Shown here: piece after piece, positions 29,875 to 38,050 of the stretch | How the letters are laid out: the number at the start of each line of letters is the position of its first letter | Numbering within the stretch: position 1 is the first letter of the stretch | DNA from: Christensenellaceae bacterium | Lineage (GTDB): Bacteria; Bacillota; Clostridia; Christensenellales; Christensenellaceae | DNA length: 64,000 nt | Assembly (NCBI GenBank): GCA_017523755.1 | Contig: JAFWWA010000004.1 | Span: forward strand, 1 to 64,000 | Direction: 5' to 3' | Program-made: the position numbers and the translations under genes | The notes under the pieces: generated by a model | Seen by the model: the letters and a program-made list of their open reading frames with translations, nothing else | Databases searched by the model: none | Told to the model about the DNA's origin: nothing

Positions 29875-30669
29875 ATGCGATTCACTAAGATGCAGGGACT
29901 TGGAAATGACTATCTTTATATATACGGCGAAGTCCCGGCCGGTGTTGAGGATATGTGCAGAAGACTTTCTGACAGACATTTCGGGGCAGGTTCTGACGGA
30001 ATGATATTCATAACCCCTTCAGACAGGGCGGATTTCATGATGCGCATATTCAATGCTGACGGCAGCGAGGCGATGATGTGCGGAAACGGTATACGCTGTG
30101 TAGGCAAATACCTTTATGACAGAGGATACACCGATAAGACAAGGATCACTGTCGATACTCTTTCCGGGATTAAGACGCTCGAGATGAGCGTAATAGGGGG
30201 AAAGGTAAGGCATGTTACTGTGAGCATGGGCACGGTCAGTGTATCGCACGACATCCCGCTCATACTGAGGGGAATGGAATTCATATGTACTCCGGTATCC
30301 GTCGGGAATCCGCATGCAGTGATATTCACCGAAGACACGGAGAGCATTCCCGTGAGCGATCTCGGTCCTCTTGTGGAACACAATATACTTTTCCCGGGAG
30401 GGGTAAACGCTGAATTCATTACAGTGACCGGGGAAAATGAGTTAAGGATGCGGGTATGGGAAAGAGGAAGCGGAATCACGCTGGCATGCGGGACCGGAGC
30501 CTGCGCATCTGTAACGGCAGCAGTAACGAAGGGTATCTTCAGCTACGGGATCCCCATTTCGGTGGACGCAGACGGCGGAAGGCTTGAGGTCACGGTATTA
30601 AGGAATCATGAAGTGCTCATGACAGGACCGGCTGAGACCGTGTTTGAAGGGGAGACCGATCTGTTCTGA
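29875..30669 (+). CDS. dapF: diaminopimelate epimerase
   Basis: A 264-residue DapF. MQGLGNDYLYI at the N-terminus, ADGSEAMMCGNGIRC (about 61-75, first catalytic Cys) and GSGITLACGTGACAS (about 198-212, second catalytic Cys) give the two-cysteine centre. It converts LL- to meso-diaminopimelate for lysine and peptidoglycan, the step after DapL (20428-21618). It follows pyrG by six bases and ends the operon at the terminator 30685-30729. Confidence 0.95.
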   Translation: MRFTKMQGLGNDYLYIYGEVPAGVEDMCRRLSDRHFGAGSDGMIFITPSDRADFMMRIFNADGSEAMMCGNGIRCVGKYLYDRGYTDKTRITVDTLSGIKTLEMSVIGGKVRHVTVSMGTVSVSHDIPLILRGMEFICTPVSVGNPHAVIFTEDTESIPVSDLGPLVEHNILFPGGVNAEFITVTGENELRMRVWERGSGITLACGTGACASVTAAVTKGIFSYGIPISVDADGGRLEVTVLRNHEVLMTGPAETVFEGETDLF

Positions 30670-30684
30670 TGCAATATGCCATAA

Positions 30685-30729
30685 AAAAAGAAGTATGTGA
30701 AGGAAGAAAACAGTCACATGCTTCTTTTT
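30685..30729. terminator. bidirectional terminator after dapF
   Basis: A 16-bp stem, 30685-30700 with 30714-30729 (one T-G pair), has A and T runs at its ends. It serves the purA operon and the convergent esterase gene. Confidence 0.87.
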
Positions 30730-30762
30730 GTGCATGATATAGACCCTGTCAGGGCCAGATAT

Positions 30763-31632
30763 TCAGCGGGACAATACTCTTTTTATGAAAGTGTCCATCT
30801 TCTCTGTAACAGACGGGGCATGGAAGGCCGGGCCTGCATGGGGAGCGCCTTTAACAATGTAGAACTCGGCATCCTTGCCTGCTTTTTTGAGAGCGTCATA
30901 CAGAAGCTCGCTCTGGCTTATAGGGACGGTCACATCGGCATCTCCATGGAATATAAGGATGGGAGGGATATCCCTCTCACTGCTGATGTATTCCGTTGCT
31001 TTCGCGTATTTCATAAGTCCCGCCATCTTTTCCATGTCATCGCCCATAAGAGCCGAGGCAATGTCGTCTATCCCTTCGATGACGGTAGATCTGTCGAGGG
31101 TAAGCATGGTCATAGGGTCTGTCACTCCGTAGAAGTCGATGATGCCTTTTATATGCGCTTCGACTTCGCTGTCGGTGCCGTCATCAAGGACAGGCAGTCC
31201 GTTTGAAAGACCGACCATGAGAGCGGTATGACCGCCTGACGAATCGCCCCATATTATGAGCTGTTCGGGATCTGCCTGATATTCTTCGGCATGCCTGATC
31301 ATATATCTGAGACCGGCCTTGGCGTCCTCGACCATCGCGGGGAATCTTGCTACCTCAAACCCGCGGCCCTGAACCGATGCTACGACATAACCCATCTTTG
31401 CTATGCCTGCCAGGAATGGCAGCCATCGGTACATCTCCTGTTCCGCAAATGCTGAACCCTGATAGTATATTATCAGCGGGTACTTTTTGCCGGGTTCATT
31501 CTCAAAGGGTTTCATAAGCTGTATATACCTGTTTACGCCGCCCCTTACTCCGTAAAGTATATTGGGGTAGTATTCCACAGTCATATAATCTAGTTCAGCG
31601 TCTATAACGGGCAGTTTATCAATGTGTTCCAT
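30763..31632 (-). CDS. alpha/beta-hydrolase (esterase/acyl-aminoacyl peptidase type)
   Basis: A 289-residue cytoplasmic hydrolase without a signal peptide. The nucleophile elbow is GDSSGG (129-134, Ser131), the oxyanion area is IIYYQGSAF (about 54-62), and HGDADVTVP (about 232) and the late APHAGPAFH supply Asp and His. The layout resembles BD-FAE/acetyl esterases that act on esterified sugars or short peptides; the substrate is not known. AAGGAG lies upstream of ATG 31632. It lies 27 bases downstream of the signalling operon on the same strand and could be its last gene. Confidence 0.8.
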   Translation of the reverse strand: MEHIDKLPVIDAELDYMTVEYYPNILYGVRGGVNRYIQLMKPFENEPGKKYPLIIYYQGSAFAEQEMYRWLPFLAGIAKMGYVVASVQGRGFEVARFPAMVEDAKAGLRYMIRHAEEYQADPEQLIIWGDSSGGHTALMVGLSNGLPVLDDGTDSEVEAHIKGIIDFYGVTDPMTMLTLDRSTVIEGIDDIASALMGDDMEKMAGLMKYAKATEYISSERDIPPILIFHGDADVTVPISQSELLYDALKKAGKDAEFYIVKGAPHAGPAFHAPSVTEKMDTFIKRVLSR

Positions 31633-31659
31633 GACATGTCTCCTTAAGTGCCATTACCT

Positions 31660-32844
31660 TCAGAAGAGAAGGGTATCGACTTCATCAAGAAGCGCGAGGA
31701 TCTTTTCTTTGCATATCTCTATAGAAGCCCTGCCGGTCTCTGAATCGAATCCGTGCCTTCTTATAGTCCTTCTCATAAGCCTTGTATAGCCTATCAGCTG
31801 AGCTTTCTTTTCTACAGCTTCTATCTCTTCAGTGCTCCTGCCTTCAAGATAAAGTCTTATAAGCTTGTTCCACAGAAGGTCAGCTGTTTCAGTAGGAATG
31901 CCCAGGAATGAAGCTGCGCTTGGTTCTCCGATGCTGTGGAAACCGGCATACGCATTGAACATGCTTGCCAGCTCAAATACAGGATGCCCATAGCATAGAG
32001 TATCCATGTCGATAAGAAGCGCTTCCCCGTTCTGGAGCATAACGTTCTTTATATGATAATCGCCGTGGAGAAGGTGGAGATCCTTGGGTACCGCGCTGAC
32101 GAGGGAAACGAGCTTTTCTGCCTTGTCATTAGGAAGGTAGTCCTTAAGGAAAGAAGCCCAGTCAAGAGCTGTTTCCTTCATATCAGGCATGCTTCCTTCC
32201 TTGACAACGGTACCATGGATCTGCTTTAAAAGGTCTATGCTCATCCGGGCAACTTCGTCGACCGTCTTCTCGCCTGTTATAAGTAGCTTTGCAAAGCTCT
32301 TCGCGTTCAGAAGCTCGAACACCGAGCCATAGCCTCCGCCTTCGATCTTTACAACGTCATAAGGGATAGCTGTAGGTATGCCGGAAACGAAGGCGATCCT
32401 TGCAAGCTCCCGTTCCCTGTGTATCTCGGGAAGAGCGTCAGGATTCAAATAGACCTTTACTATGGTATCTGCATCTATCCTGTATACTTTTCCGTTGGCG
32501 CCCTGGCCTATGATCTCGGCCCCTTCGACGGAAAGCACCCTGTATGCCTTTTTAACGTCCATCATCTCGGTGAAGCCTGTCATGTCGAGGACCTCATACA
32601 CATCCGAAGATACGTTCACAAGGGAGGTATCGTCTATCGCTTTCTTTATGCGGAGTATTATCCTCAGTCCCGCACTGGAGATATATGAAAGATCAGTGCA
32701 GTCAAGCTCCACGGATACAGGTGACAGCTCGGACATGCCGGTGTTTATCACCTTTTCGATATCTCCTGCATTTGCAGAATCGATGTGTCCTTTCAGTTCA
32801 ACAAAAAGTTTTTTCCCGTCTTTTCTTATACTCACGTTATCCAT
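31660..32844 (-). CDS. STAS anti-anti-sigma domain fused to an APH-type kinase
   Basis: Residues 1-100 are a STAS domain of the SpoIIAA/RsbV type, with the phospho-site region DLSYISSAGL (51-60; Ser56/Ser57). Residues 105-394 are an aminoglycoside-phosphotransferase/choline-kinase-like domain: Gly loop GQGANGKVYRI (113-123), Lys130, catalytic HGDYHIKN (260-267) and metal-binding IDMDT (278-282). All kinase residues appear intact. The gene lies six bases behind the HD hydrolase and in the operon of the PP2C/anti-sigma kinase, its probable partner. I infer partner switching that controls, or is controlled by, a small-molecule or protein kinase. The kinase substrate is unknown; drug resistance is unlikely in this context. 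Confidence 0.8.
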   Translation of the reverse strand: MDNVSIRKDGKKLFVELKGHIDSANAGDIEKVINTGMSELSPVSVELDCTDLSYISSAGLRIILRIKKAIDDTSLVNVSSDVYEVLDMTGFTEMMDVKKAYRVLSVEGAEIIGQGANGKVYRIDADTIVKVYLNPDALPEIHRERELARIAFVSGIPTAIPYDVVKIEGGGYGSVFELLNAKSFAKLLITGEKTVDEVARMSIDLLKQIHGTVVKEGSMPDMKETALDWASFLKDYLPNDKAEKLVSLVSAVPKDLHLLHGDYHIKNVMLQNGEALLIDMDTLCYGHPVFELASMFNAYAGFHSIGEPSAASFLGIPTETADLLWNKLIRLYLEGRSTEEIEAVEKKAQLIGYTRLMRRTIRRHGFDSETGRASIEICKEKILALLDEVDTLLF

Positions 32845-32850
32845 AAATCA

Positions 32851-33414
32851 TCAGATCCCTTCAAAAATATCATCAACGAGTTTTTTCAGTTCCATCCAGG
32901 CATCTTCATTCTTCATATCTTCCGTATAGTTCAGAATGGTCCTGTAATACCATTCCTGTTCCTTGGGGTCCTTCATGTTGAACATATCGAAGAACTCAAT
33001 GCCGCGTTTCTTCCATTCCCTGTAGAAGCCTCTTATATTTGAGAGCTTATCGGATATCCAGATCACCTTGGTGCCGGGATCCGGGGATTCCTTAAGGGTT
33101 TTTAACGATAGGGATTTCCTCAGCTTCCATGATTGTTCGCGGGGCAGGTCCCACATTTTGTCTTCTGTTTCGGTGCCGACCAGAAACGCCACTCTCTCGC
33201 CGAATCTTTCCCTTATATCGTCCAGCGTTGCGTCTGTATCCTCGACCGTATCGTGGAGAAGCGCCGCAGCGATCACTTCTTCGTCTGTTGTCATGGTAGA
33301 GGCTGTCACTGCTGCTTCCAGCGGATGGAGGATATATGGCAGCCCCGTCATCTTTCTCATCTGTCCCTCATGATGGGAGGCTGCATATTCAAGAGCATCT
33401 TCAATAAGTGCCAT
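32851..33414 (-). CDS. HD-domain hydrolase, MESH1/SpoT-hydrolase-like
   Basis: A 187-residue single-domain HD protein. The order H (YILHPLEAA, about 27-35), HD-ED (LLHDTVEDTD, about 53-62) and a later WISDKLSN (about 119) is that of the (p)ppGpp hydrolase domain of SpoT and small alarmone hydrolases. No synthetase, TGS or ACT domain is attached. It could remove ppGpp or another nucleotide. Its ATG shares a base with the stop of the phosphatase gene, so the two are translated together. Confidence 0.78.
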   Translation of the reverse strand: MALIEDALEYAASHHEGQMRKMTGLPYILHPLEAAVTASTMTTDEEVIAAALLHDTVEDTDATLDDIRERFGERVAFLVGTETEDKMWDLPREQSWKLRKSLSLKTLKESPDPGTKVIWISDKLSNIRGFYREWKKRGIEFFDMFNMKDPKEQEWYYRTILNYTEDMKNEDAWMELKKLVDDIFEGI

Positions 33415-35573
33415 CAGATATCGATATCCTTTCTTATCGTTACGGTATTCATACCGTTCCTGTATTCATACTTAACATCATCCATGAGCTTTCTGGTAAG
33501 GAATATCCCGAGACCTCCTATCTCCCTGTCGTCGGCAGAAAGGGTCGTGTCAGGTGTCTTGCCCTTGAGCGGATCGAACGGAGCACCGCTGTCGCTGAAT
33601 CTGAGGAAAACAGACCTGTGATCATCCGATCTCCCTATCTCGACCTTTATGTCTCCCTTTTCCATTCCCCTGTAGGCAAACTTTGAAACGTTTGAAAAAA
33701 GCTCATCCGAAGCTATCTTTATCCTTGATGCATCTTTCATCCCGACACCGTATGATTCCAGCTTTTCATCTATGAAATCCATGACTCTGGGCTGGAAATC
33801 GGTCTCAGCCTCTATATTAAGGCTGCTGTCAAAGCGGATCCCGCTTTCTCCGTTATATCTGAGGCAGAGCATCGTTATATCATCGAACTGATCGGTATCC
33901 ATGGAGAAGTTATCAGCCGCAATACTGACGGCATCTATGATCTCTTTCGGAGTCTTTTCCGAATTGCTGTTCAGTACCTTTATGAGCCGATCGGATCCGA
34001 ACCTCTCTCCCTCGCGGTTTGCGGCCTCCATGACTCCGTCGGTATACAGGAATATACAGCTTCCGGGGGCAAGGTCGATTGTGTAATCGGTATACTTTGA
34101 AGAACTCATACCGCCTATGACGAAGCCGTGTCTGTCACGGAAAAGCTCAAAACTCCCGTCCGCACTGCTTATGATGGGATATTCATGTCCCGCATTCGAG
34201 GCCGTGAGCCTGCCGGTCGAAAGCTCGAGCACCCCGAGCCAGACCGTCACGAACATGTCTTCCCTGTTATTGGAACAGATCTGTTCGTTTACCGCCTTAA
34301 GGACCTGCGCGGGGGAAAGCCCCGACTGGGCCCTTGTCTTTATGAGTATATTGGATATCATCATGAAAAGCGCTGCAGGTATCCCTTTTCCGGAAACATC
34401 TGCCATGACGAGCCCTAAATGATCGCTGTCTATCATGAAGAAATCATAAAAATCGCCGCCGACTTCCTTCGCAGCCTCCATCGAAGCGTAGATGTCGAAA
34501 ACACCGACATCGGGGAACGGAGGGAAAACATGCGGCAGCATGCTTGACTGTATCCTCATAGCCAGGTTGAGCTCGGTACCGATCCTCTCTCTTTCAGCAG
34601 AATCCCTTGAGACCCTTTCGACATAGTCCGACAGCTCGCTCTCCATGGCCTTCATCGTGAGACTCAGGTTCTCTATCTCATCGCCCGTATGTATGTCGAG
34701 CCTGCTGAAATACTGTCCTTCTCTCCTGTCCTGTATACTGTCTTCATAATATGCCTTTGCCGCATCGGCAAGCTCGTTTATGGGGGCCACAACTCCTCTT
34801 TCGAGAGCTCTTTCCGAAAGCGCGACCACCAGGACATCGAGTATCAGGACTATGAGGCAGTACTGTGTGAAGAAAGTCCTGCTGAGTTTGGCTACTTCAT
34901 TCATATCCGTCTCAAAAAATATGTACACGACATATTTCCCGTGTGCAAACAGCTTTTTTCCGGCCATGCAGCGGTACCCGTACTGTTCTGTGTCTGACAG
35001 GACAGAAGTGAGCTTGGGCGTGCCGTAGAGGCTGTCCATATCATCCGAGAAGCCTCTCATGAGCCCGGCGAACGTATCTTCCTCAATGATGTCGAAGCTT
35101 CCCGGGGGACAGAACGTATCGGATGTGTCTGAGTCCGCGATGAATATCTGTCTGTGATGCTCGGGATCCATTGCAGCGGTATAGGCGGCAATGGCTTCTC
35201 CTCTTATCCTCATATCCATGAGGAGCTTCCTCATGCGCTCAAATGCGGGAGTCCGTACAGACATGAATCTCTCTATGTTATCCCTTCCGTCGCCTTTCTC
35301 GTTTTCGGGGATGCTGTCGAAAATATCAAGGACGGCAGCCGCTTCTTTCTGCACTTCTTCAATGTCGATAACGGCGGCGGCCATGTTGGAAAGATGGAAG
35401 GTGAGCTTTCTGTATTCACGGTTGATGGTGGCTGTATAGAGATAAAAGCCGAAGCTGATGGCGGCTATGCTCAGGATAAGGACGAAAAGGATGGTGGACC
35501 TGAGCGTCTTTCCCCTGATGCTGAAATGCATGCGCTCGAAATCGCTCATGTTCCATACGGATTTTTTAGGCAT
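33414..35573 (-). CDS. membrane sensor PP2C (SpoIIE/RsbU) phosphatase fused to anti-sigma-type ATPase domain
   Basis: A 719-residue protein. In order: membrane helix (about 28-50), an extracytoplasmic sensor domain of about 180 residues, second helix (FFTQYCLIVLILDVLVVAL), a HAMP-like linker, a PP2C SIGMA phosphatase (VGGDFYDFF, MADVSGKGIPAALFM, LYTDGVMEA, FDDITMLCLRY) and a C-terminal HATPase (IKIASDELFSNVSKFAY, FSDSGAPFDP, GGLGIFLTRKLMD). The phosphatase would dephosphorylate a STAS protein and the ATPase domain would phosphorylate it, so both opposing activities sit in one chain. AAGGAGGT precedes the ATG. The STAS-kinase protein two genes downstream is the obvious substrate. No sigma factor gene lies beside it. 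Confidence 0.88.
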   Translation of the reverse strand: MPKKSVWNMSDFERMHFSIRGKTLRSTILFVLILSIAAISFGFYLYTATINREYRKLTFHLSNMAAAVIDIEEVQKEAAAVLDIFDSIPENEKGDGRDNIERFMSVRTPAFERMRKLLMDMRIRGEAIAAYTAAMDPEHHRQIFIADSDTSDTFCPPGSFDIIEEDTFAGLMRGFSDDMDSLYGTPKLTSVLSDTEQYGYRCMAGKKLFAHGKYVVYIFFETDMNEVAKLSRTFFTQYCLIVLILDVLVVALSERALERGVVAPINELADAAKAYYEDSIQDRREGQYFSRLDIHTGDEIENLSLTMKAMESELSDYVERVSRDSAERERIGTELNLAMRIQSSMLPHVFPPFPDVGVFDIYASMEAAKEVGGDFYDFFMIDSDHLGLVMADVSGKGIPAALFMMISNILIKTRAQSGLSPAQVLKAVNEQICSNNREDMFVTVWLGVLELSTGRLTASNAGHEYPIISSADGSFELFRDRHGFVIGGMSSSKYTDYTIDLAPGSCIFLYTDGVMEAANREGERFGSDRLIKVLNSNSEKTPKEIIDAVSIAADNFSMDTDQFDDITMLCLRYNGESGIRFDSSLNIEAETDFQPRVMDFIDEKLESYGVGMKDASRIKIASDELFSNVSKFAYRGMEKGDIKVEIGRSDDHRSVFLRFSDSGAPFDPLKGKTPDTTLSADDREIGGLGIFLTRKLMDDVKYEYRNGMNTVTIRKDIDI

Positions 35574-35620
35574 GTAGGACCTCCTTTTCCTTATCCTTAG
35601 GGGATGTTTTCACAATATGA

Positions 35621-35650
35621 ATGATATCATACGGGGAAGGCCGTTTTCAA
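35621..35650 (-). promoter_or_regulatory. candidate promoter of the phosphatase operon
   Basis: On the minus strand TTGAAA (35650-35645), an 18-base spacer and TATCAT (35626-35621). The -10 lies inside the palindrome ATGATATCAT, a possible operator. Confidence 0.45.
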
Positions 35651-35689
35651 CATCGGGGCGGGCACACAGGACGTGTTTACAGGCATGAA

Positions 35690-35711
35690 AAAAGAGGCTT
35701 CAGCCTCTTTT
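35690..35711 (-). terminator. terminator of the PlsC-PAP2 pair
   Basis: AAAAGAGGC/GCCTCTTTT with loop TTCA, 9 bp, directly after the PAP2-like stop; on the minus strand six T follow. Confidence 0.85.
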
Positions 35712-35715
35712 AGGG

Positions 35716-36399
35716 TCAGTTCTGTTTTTTCAGTTTCTTAAGCCAGTAGTCTTTTCCGTAAAGCACTGCTTCTCCTATAAGACAGACCGGAATGGCAGCT
35801 GCTATATCTATCACCGAGTGCTGTTTTATAAAGCATACTGACAGGCATACCATGAGGACATAAAGTGAAAGGAGCGCTTTTAAAAGAGGGCTCAGGTCCC
35901 TGTCTTTGAGTCCCACCGAGAGCACAGCAAGGGAATATGCCACATGCAGTGAAGGGCATACGCCAGACGGTGTATCGAAGCTGTAAATGAACCTGACTAT
36001 ATCGGTGAATATGTTGTTCCTTGCAAATGTGTCGGGCCTAAGGTCCTGAACGCTAGGCCATACGATATATGTGAGCATCGCGAGGGCCTGTGTGATCATT
36101 ATATAGATCTGGAGCTTTTTGAAAGCTTCGACGTTATAGAACATCGTATATGCGAGGGATCCGGCTATGAGCAGGAACCATGTCCAGTAGAAGATTACGA
36201 AATACTCGCAGAAGGGTATCATATCGTCGAGAGGGCTGTGTACTATATTGCATTTTTCCAGCGGTATAAGATTCTCGGTAAGGAAATACAGGGCAAAGTA
36301 CGCTACCCATCCCAGCAGCAGCTTGAGATGCGAGAAGCGGGGGTCGTTTATCGTCCTTATGGAGAGCCCTCTGTAGTCGTACGGAGTCTTTTTCTTCAT
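35716..36399 (-). CDS. PAP2-like membrane protein (second copy)
   Basis: A 227-residue multi-pass protein with the same Aur1-like layout as 244-969: CPSLH (148-152, C2 motif) and KQHxxxD (192-198, C3 motif). The KX6RP motif is not seen. The two proteins are paralogues by motif order but not close in sequence. It lies 13 bases behind the PlsC-like gene and has AAGGAAC before ATG 36399, so the two probably act on the same lipid. Phosphatidate-like lipid dephosphorylation or head-group transfer is inferred. Confidence 0.8.
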   Translation of the reverse strand: MKKKTPYDYRGLSIRTINDPRFSHLKLLLGWVAYFALYFLTENLIPLEKCNIVHSPLDDMIPFCEYFVIFYWTWFLLIAGSLAYTMFYNVEAFKKLQIYIMITQALAMLTYIVWPSVQDLRPDTFARNNIFTDIVRFIYSFDTPSGVCPSLHVAYSLAVLSVGLKDRDLSPLLKALLSLYVLMVCLSVCFIKQHSVIDIAAAIPVCLIGEAVLYGKDYWLKKLKKQN

Positions 36400-36412
36400 G
36401 GATCTGTTCCTT

Positions 36413-37153
36413 TTATCTGTTGTAGGGTCTGTCTTTCTTAGGAAGATTGAGATAGGGCACTACCCTGTGCCTCGGCAGGGACACCGCCATCCGGGTTATG
36501 CTTTCCATAAGGTAAGCCGCGATCCTTTCTCTTTCCTTTTTAAGATCGCTGTCGGCATCATATTCCGTAGGCGCTCCGAACACTATGAGACCGAGAGCGG
36601 GGGATATATATGCCGGTACGAAGCTGATAGTCCTGCCGCTTTTCCTTGTGTACGATCTTGCGGTATCTATGAACCTGTCCTGAAAGTCATTTATTATGTC
36701 GTTGTGCTTTTTCGCGTATTCCGGGAATACAGTGATCCTGCAGCCTTTAAGAAGGAGATCCGCTGTCTTTTTTACTGTCGTGATTAGCCTGTGATCCCGG
36801 TAGACGGGGACTGTATGGGCGTTTGAGAAAATAAAGACCGACAGGGGAGCTATGACGTATGAAAGGATCCTGTAGAACCATCTGATATATACGGGCTTCA
36901 TGGACCAGAAATCCTTATACGCATAGGCAGGGACTTCCTTTATATCCATCATCTCGGAAGCGCACCAGGTATAGTGATCTCCCGGGATATAGAACTCGGA
37001 AGCCAGAGGGCCGTACATCTGGCAGTGATTGGCCACTATGAAGCATGGCCCTTCGGGCAGATTATCCGCTCCTTCTAACCGGTATTTCTTGCTGAACGCG
37101 ATCACCAGACGCTCTGTTATCCTGTAGAGCAGTCCCGGTCTTTTTTCCTCCAT
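36413..37153 (-). CDS. PlsC-like glycerolipid acyltransferase, divergent
   Basis: A 246-residue protein with the outline of 1-acyl-glycerol-3-phosphate acyltransferases: block I at FIVANHCQMYG (38-48), block II at VPVYRDHRL, block III as VFPEY (142-146). Block I normally reads NHxxxxD; here the aspartate place is Gly48, and block III lacks the usual FPEG glycine. A hydrophobic segment (97-110) suggests membrane association. It may use another acceptor or be catalytically altered. AAGGAGG precedes ATG 37153, and it is followed closely by the PAP2-like gene. Confidence 0.72.
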   Translation of the reverse strand: MEEKRPGLLYRITERLVIAFSKKYRLEGADNLPEGPCFIVANHCQMYGPLASEFYIPGDHYTWCASEMMDIKEVPAYAYKDFWSMKPVYIRWFYRILSYVIAPLSVFIFSNAHTVPVYRDHRLITTVKKTADLLLKGCRITVFPEYAKKHNDIINDFQDRFIDTARSYTRKSGRTISFVPAYISPALGLIVFGAPTEYDADSDLKKERERIAAYLMESITRMAVSLPRHRVVPYLNLPKKDRPYNR

Positions 37154-37336
37154 CGGGTCCTCCTTGTCTAATAAGGGGAACGGGACATAAAACGCCCCAT
37201 TGAGACTATTTTAACAGATTATCACCAGTTAGTGAAGAAGCAGGCGTGTCAAAGAACGCGCATCATGCCTTTCATGTATACCCCGTGCCGGATATATTGT
37301 ATAATCATGATAACAATGTATGTATTGGAGAATGAG

Positions 37337-38050
37337 ATGCTTAAGATAGAGGGACTTGTAAAAACTTACGGGGACGTAAGGGCGGTGGACGGGCTCACCT
37401 TGAATGTGGAGCCGGGTGAGCTCTATGCCTTTATCGGTCATAACGGAGCGGGAAAGACGACTACCATCAAGTGCGCTGCCGGTATACTGACCTTCGACGG
37501 CGGAACGATAGAAGTGGCGGGGCACGACATAAGGAGGGAACCCGTCCAGGCAAAAAAGCTCATGGCCTACATACCGGACGATCCCAATATTTATGGATAC
37601 ATGACGGGGATGCAGTACCTCGGTTTCCTGTCGGATATTTTCGAGATAGATGAGAAGACCAGGAAAGAGAGGATAGAAAAGTTTGCCGAGCTCCTGTCTC
37701 TTAAGGCAGCCCTTATGATGCCTGTCAACGAATACTCCCACGGTATGAAGCAGAAACTGGCGGTTATAGGCGCTTTCATCCATGAGCCAAAGCTGATAAT
37801 AATGGACGAGCCTTTCGTGGGTCTGGATCCCGTAGCGGCATTCACGTTAAAGGGACTCATGAGGGAACACTGCGACAGCGGCGGAGCGATCTTCTTCTCG
37901 ACACATGTGCTCGATGTGGCAGAAAAGCTCTGCGACAGGGTCGCGATCATAAAGGAAGGCAGGCTCGTAAAGACCGGCAGCATGGAGGAGGTCAGGGGGG
38001 ATAAATCCCTCGAGTCGGTATTCCTTGAGCTGGAGGATAAAAATGCTTAA
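37337..38050 (+). CDS. ABC exporter ATP-binding subunit
   Basis: A 237-residue ATPase of the CcmA/multidrug ABC-2 class. Walker A is GHNGAGKTT (about 35-43), the signature is YSHGMKQKLA (about 133-142), Walker B is LIIMDEPFVGLDP (about 152-164) and the switch His is in FFSTHVLD. TATAAT at 37298-37303 may be its -10. I chose ATG 37337 after GGAG; a start five bases earlier is out of frame and the longer open frame is unlikely. The permease gene overlaps its end by eight bases. Confidence 0.9.
   Translation: MLKIEGLVKTYGDVRAVDGLTLNVEPGELYAFIGHNGAGKTTTIKCAAGILTFDGGTIEVAGHDIRREPVQAKKLMAYIPDDPNIYGYMTGMQYLGFLSDIFEIDEKTRKERIEKFAELLSLKAALMMPVNEYSHGMKQKLAVIGAFIHEPKLIIMDEPFVGLDPVAAFTLKGLMREHCDSGGAIFFSTHVLDVAEKLCDRVAIIKEGRLVKTGSMEEVRGDKSLESVFLELEDKNA

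Noticed and set aside
31660-32844. Aminoglycoside resistance gene
   Set aside because: The kinase domain is fused to a STAS domain in a signalling operon; the fold is shared by many kinases with other substrates.
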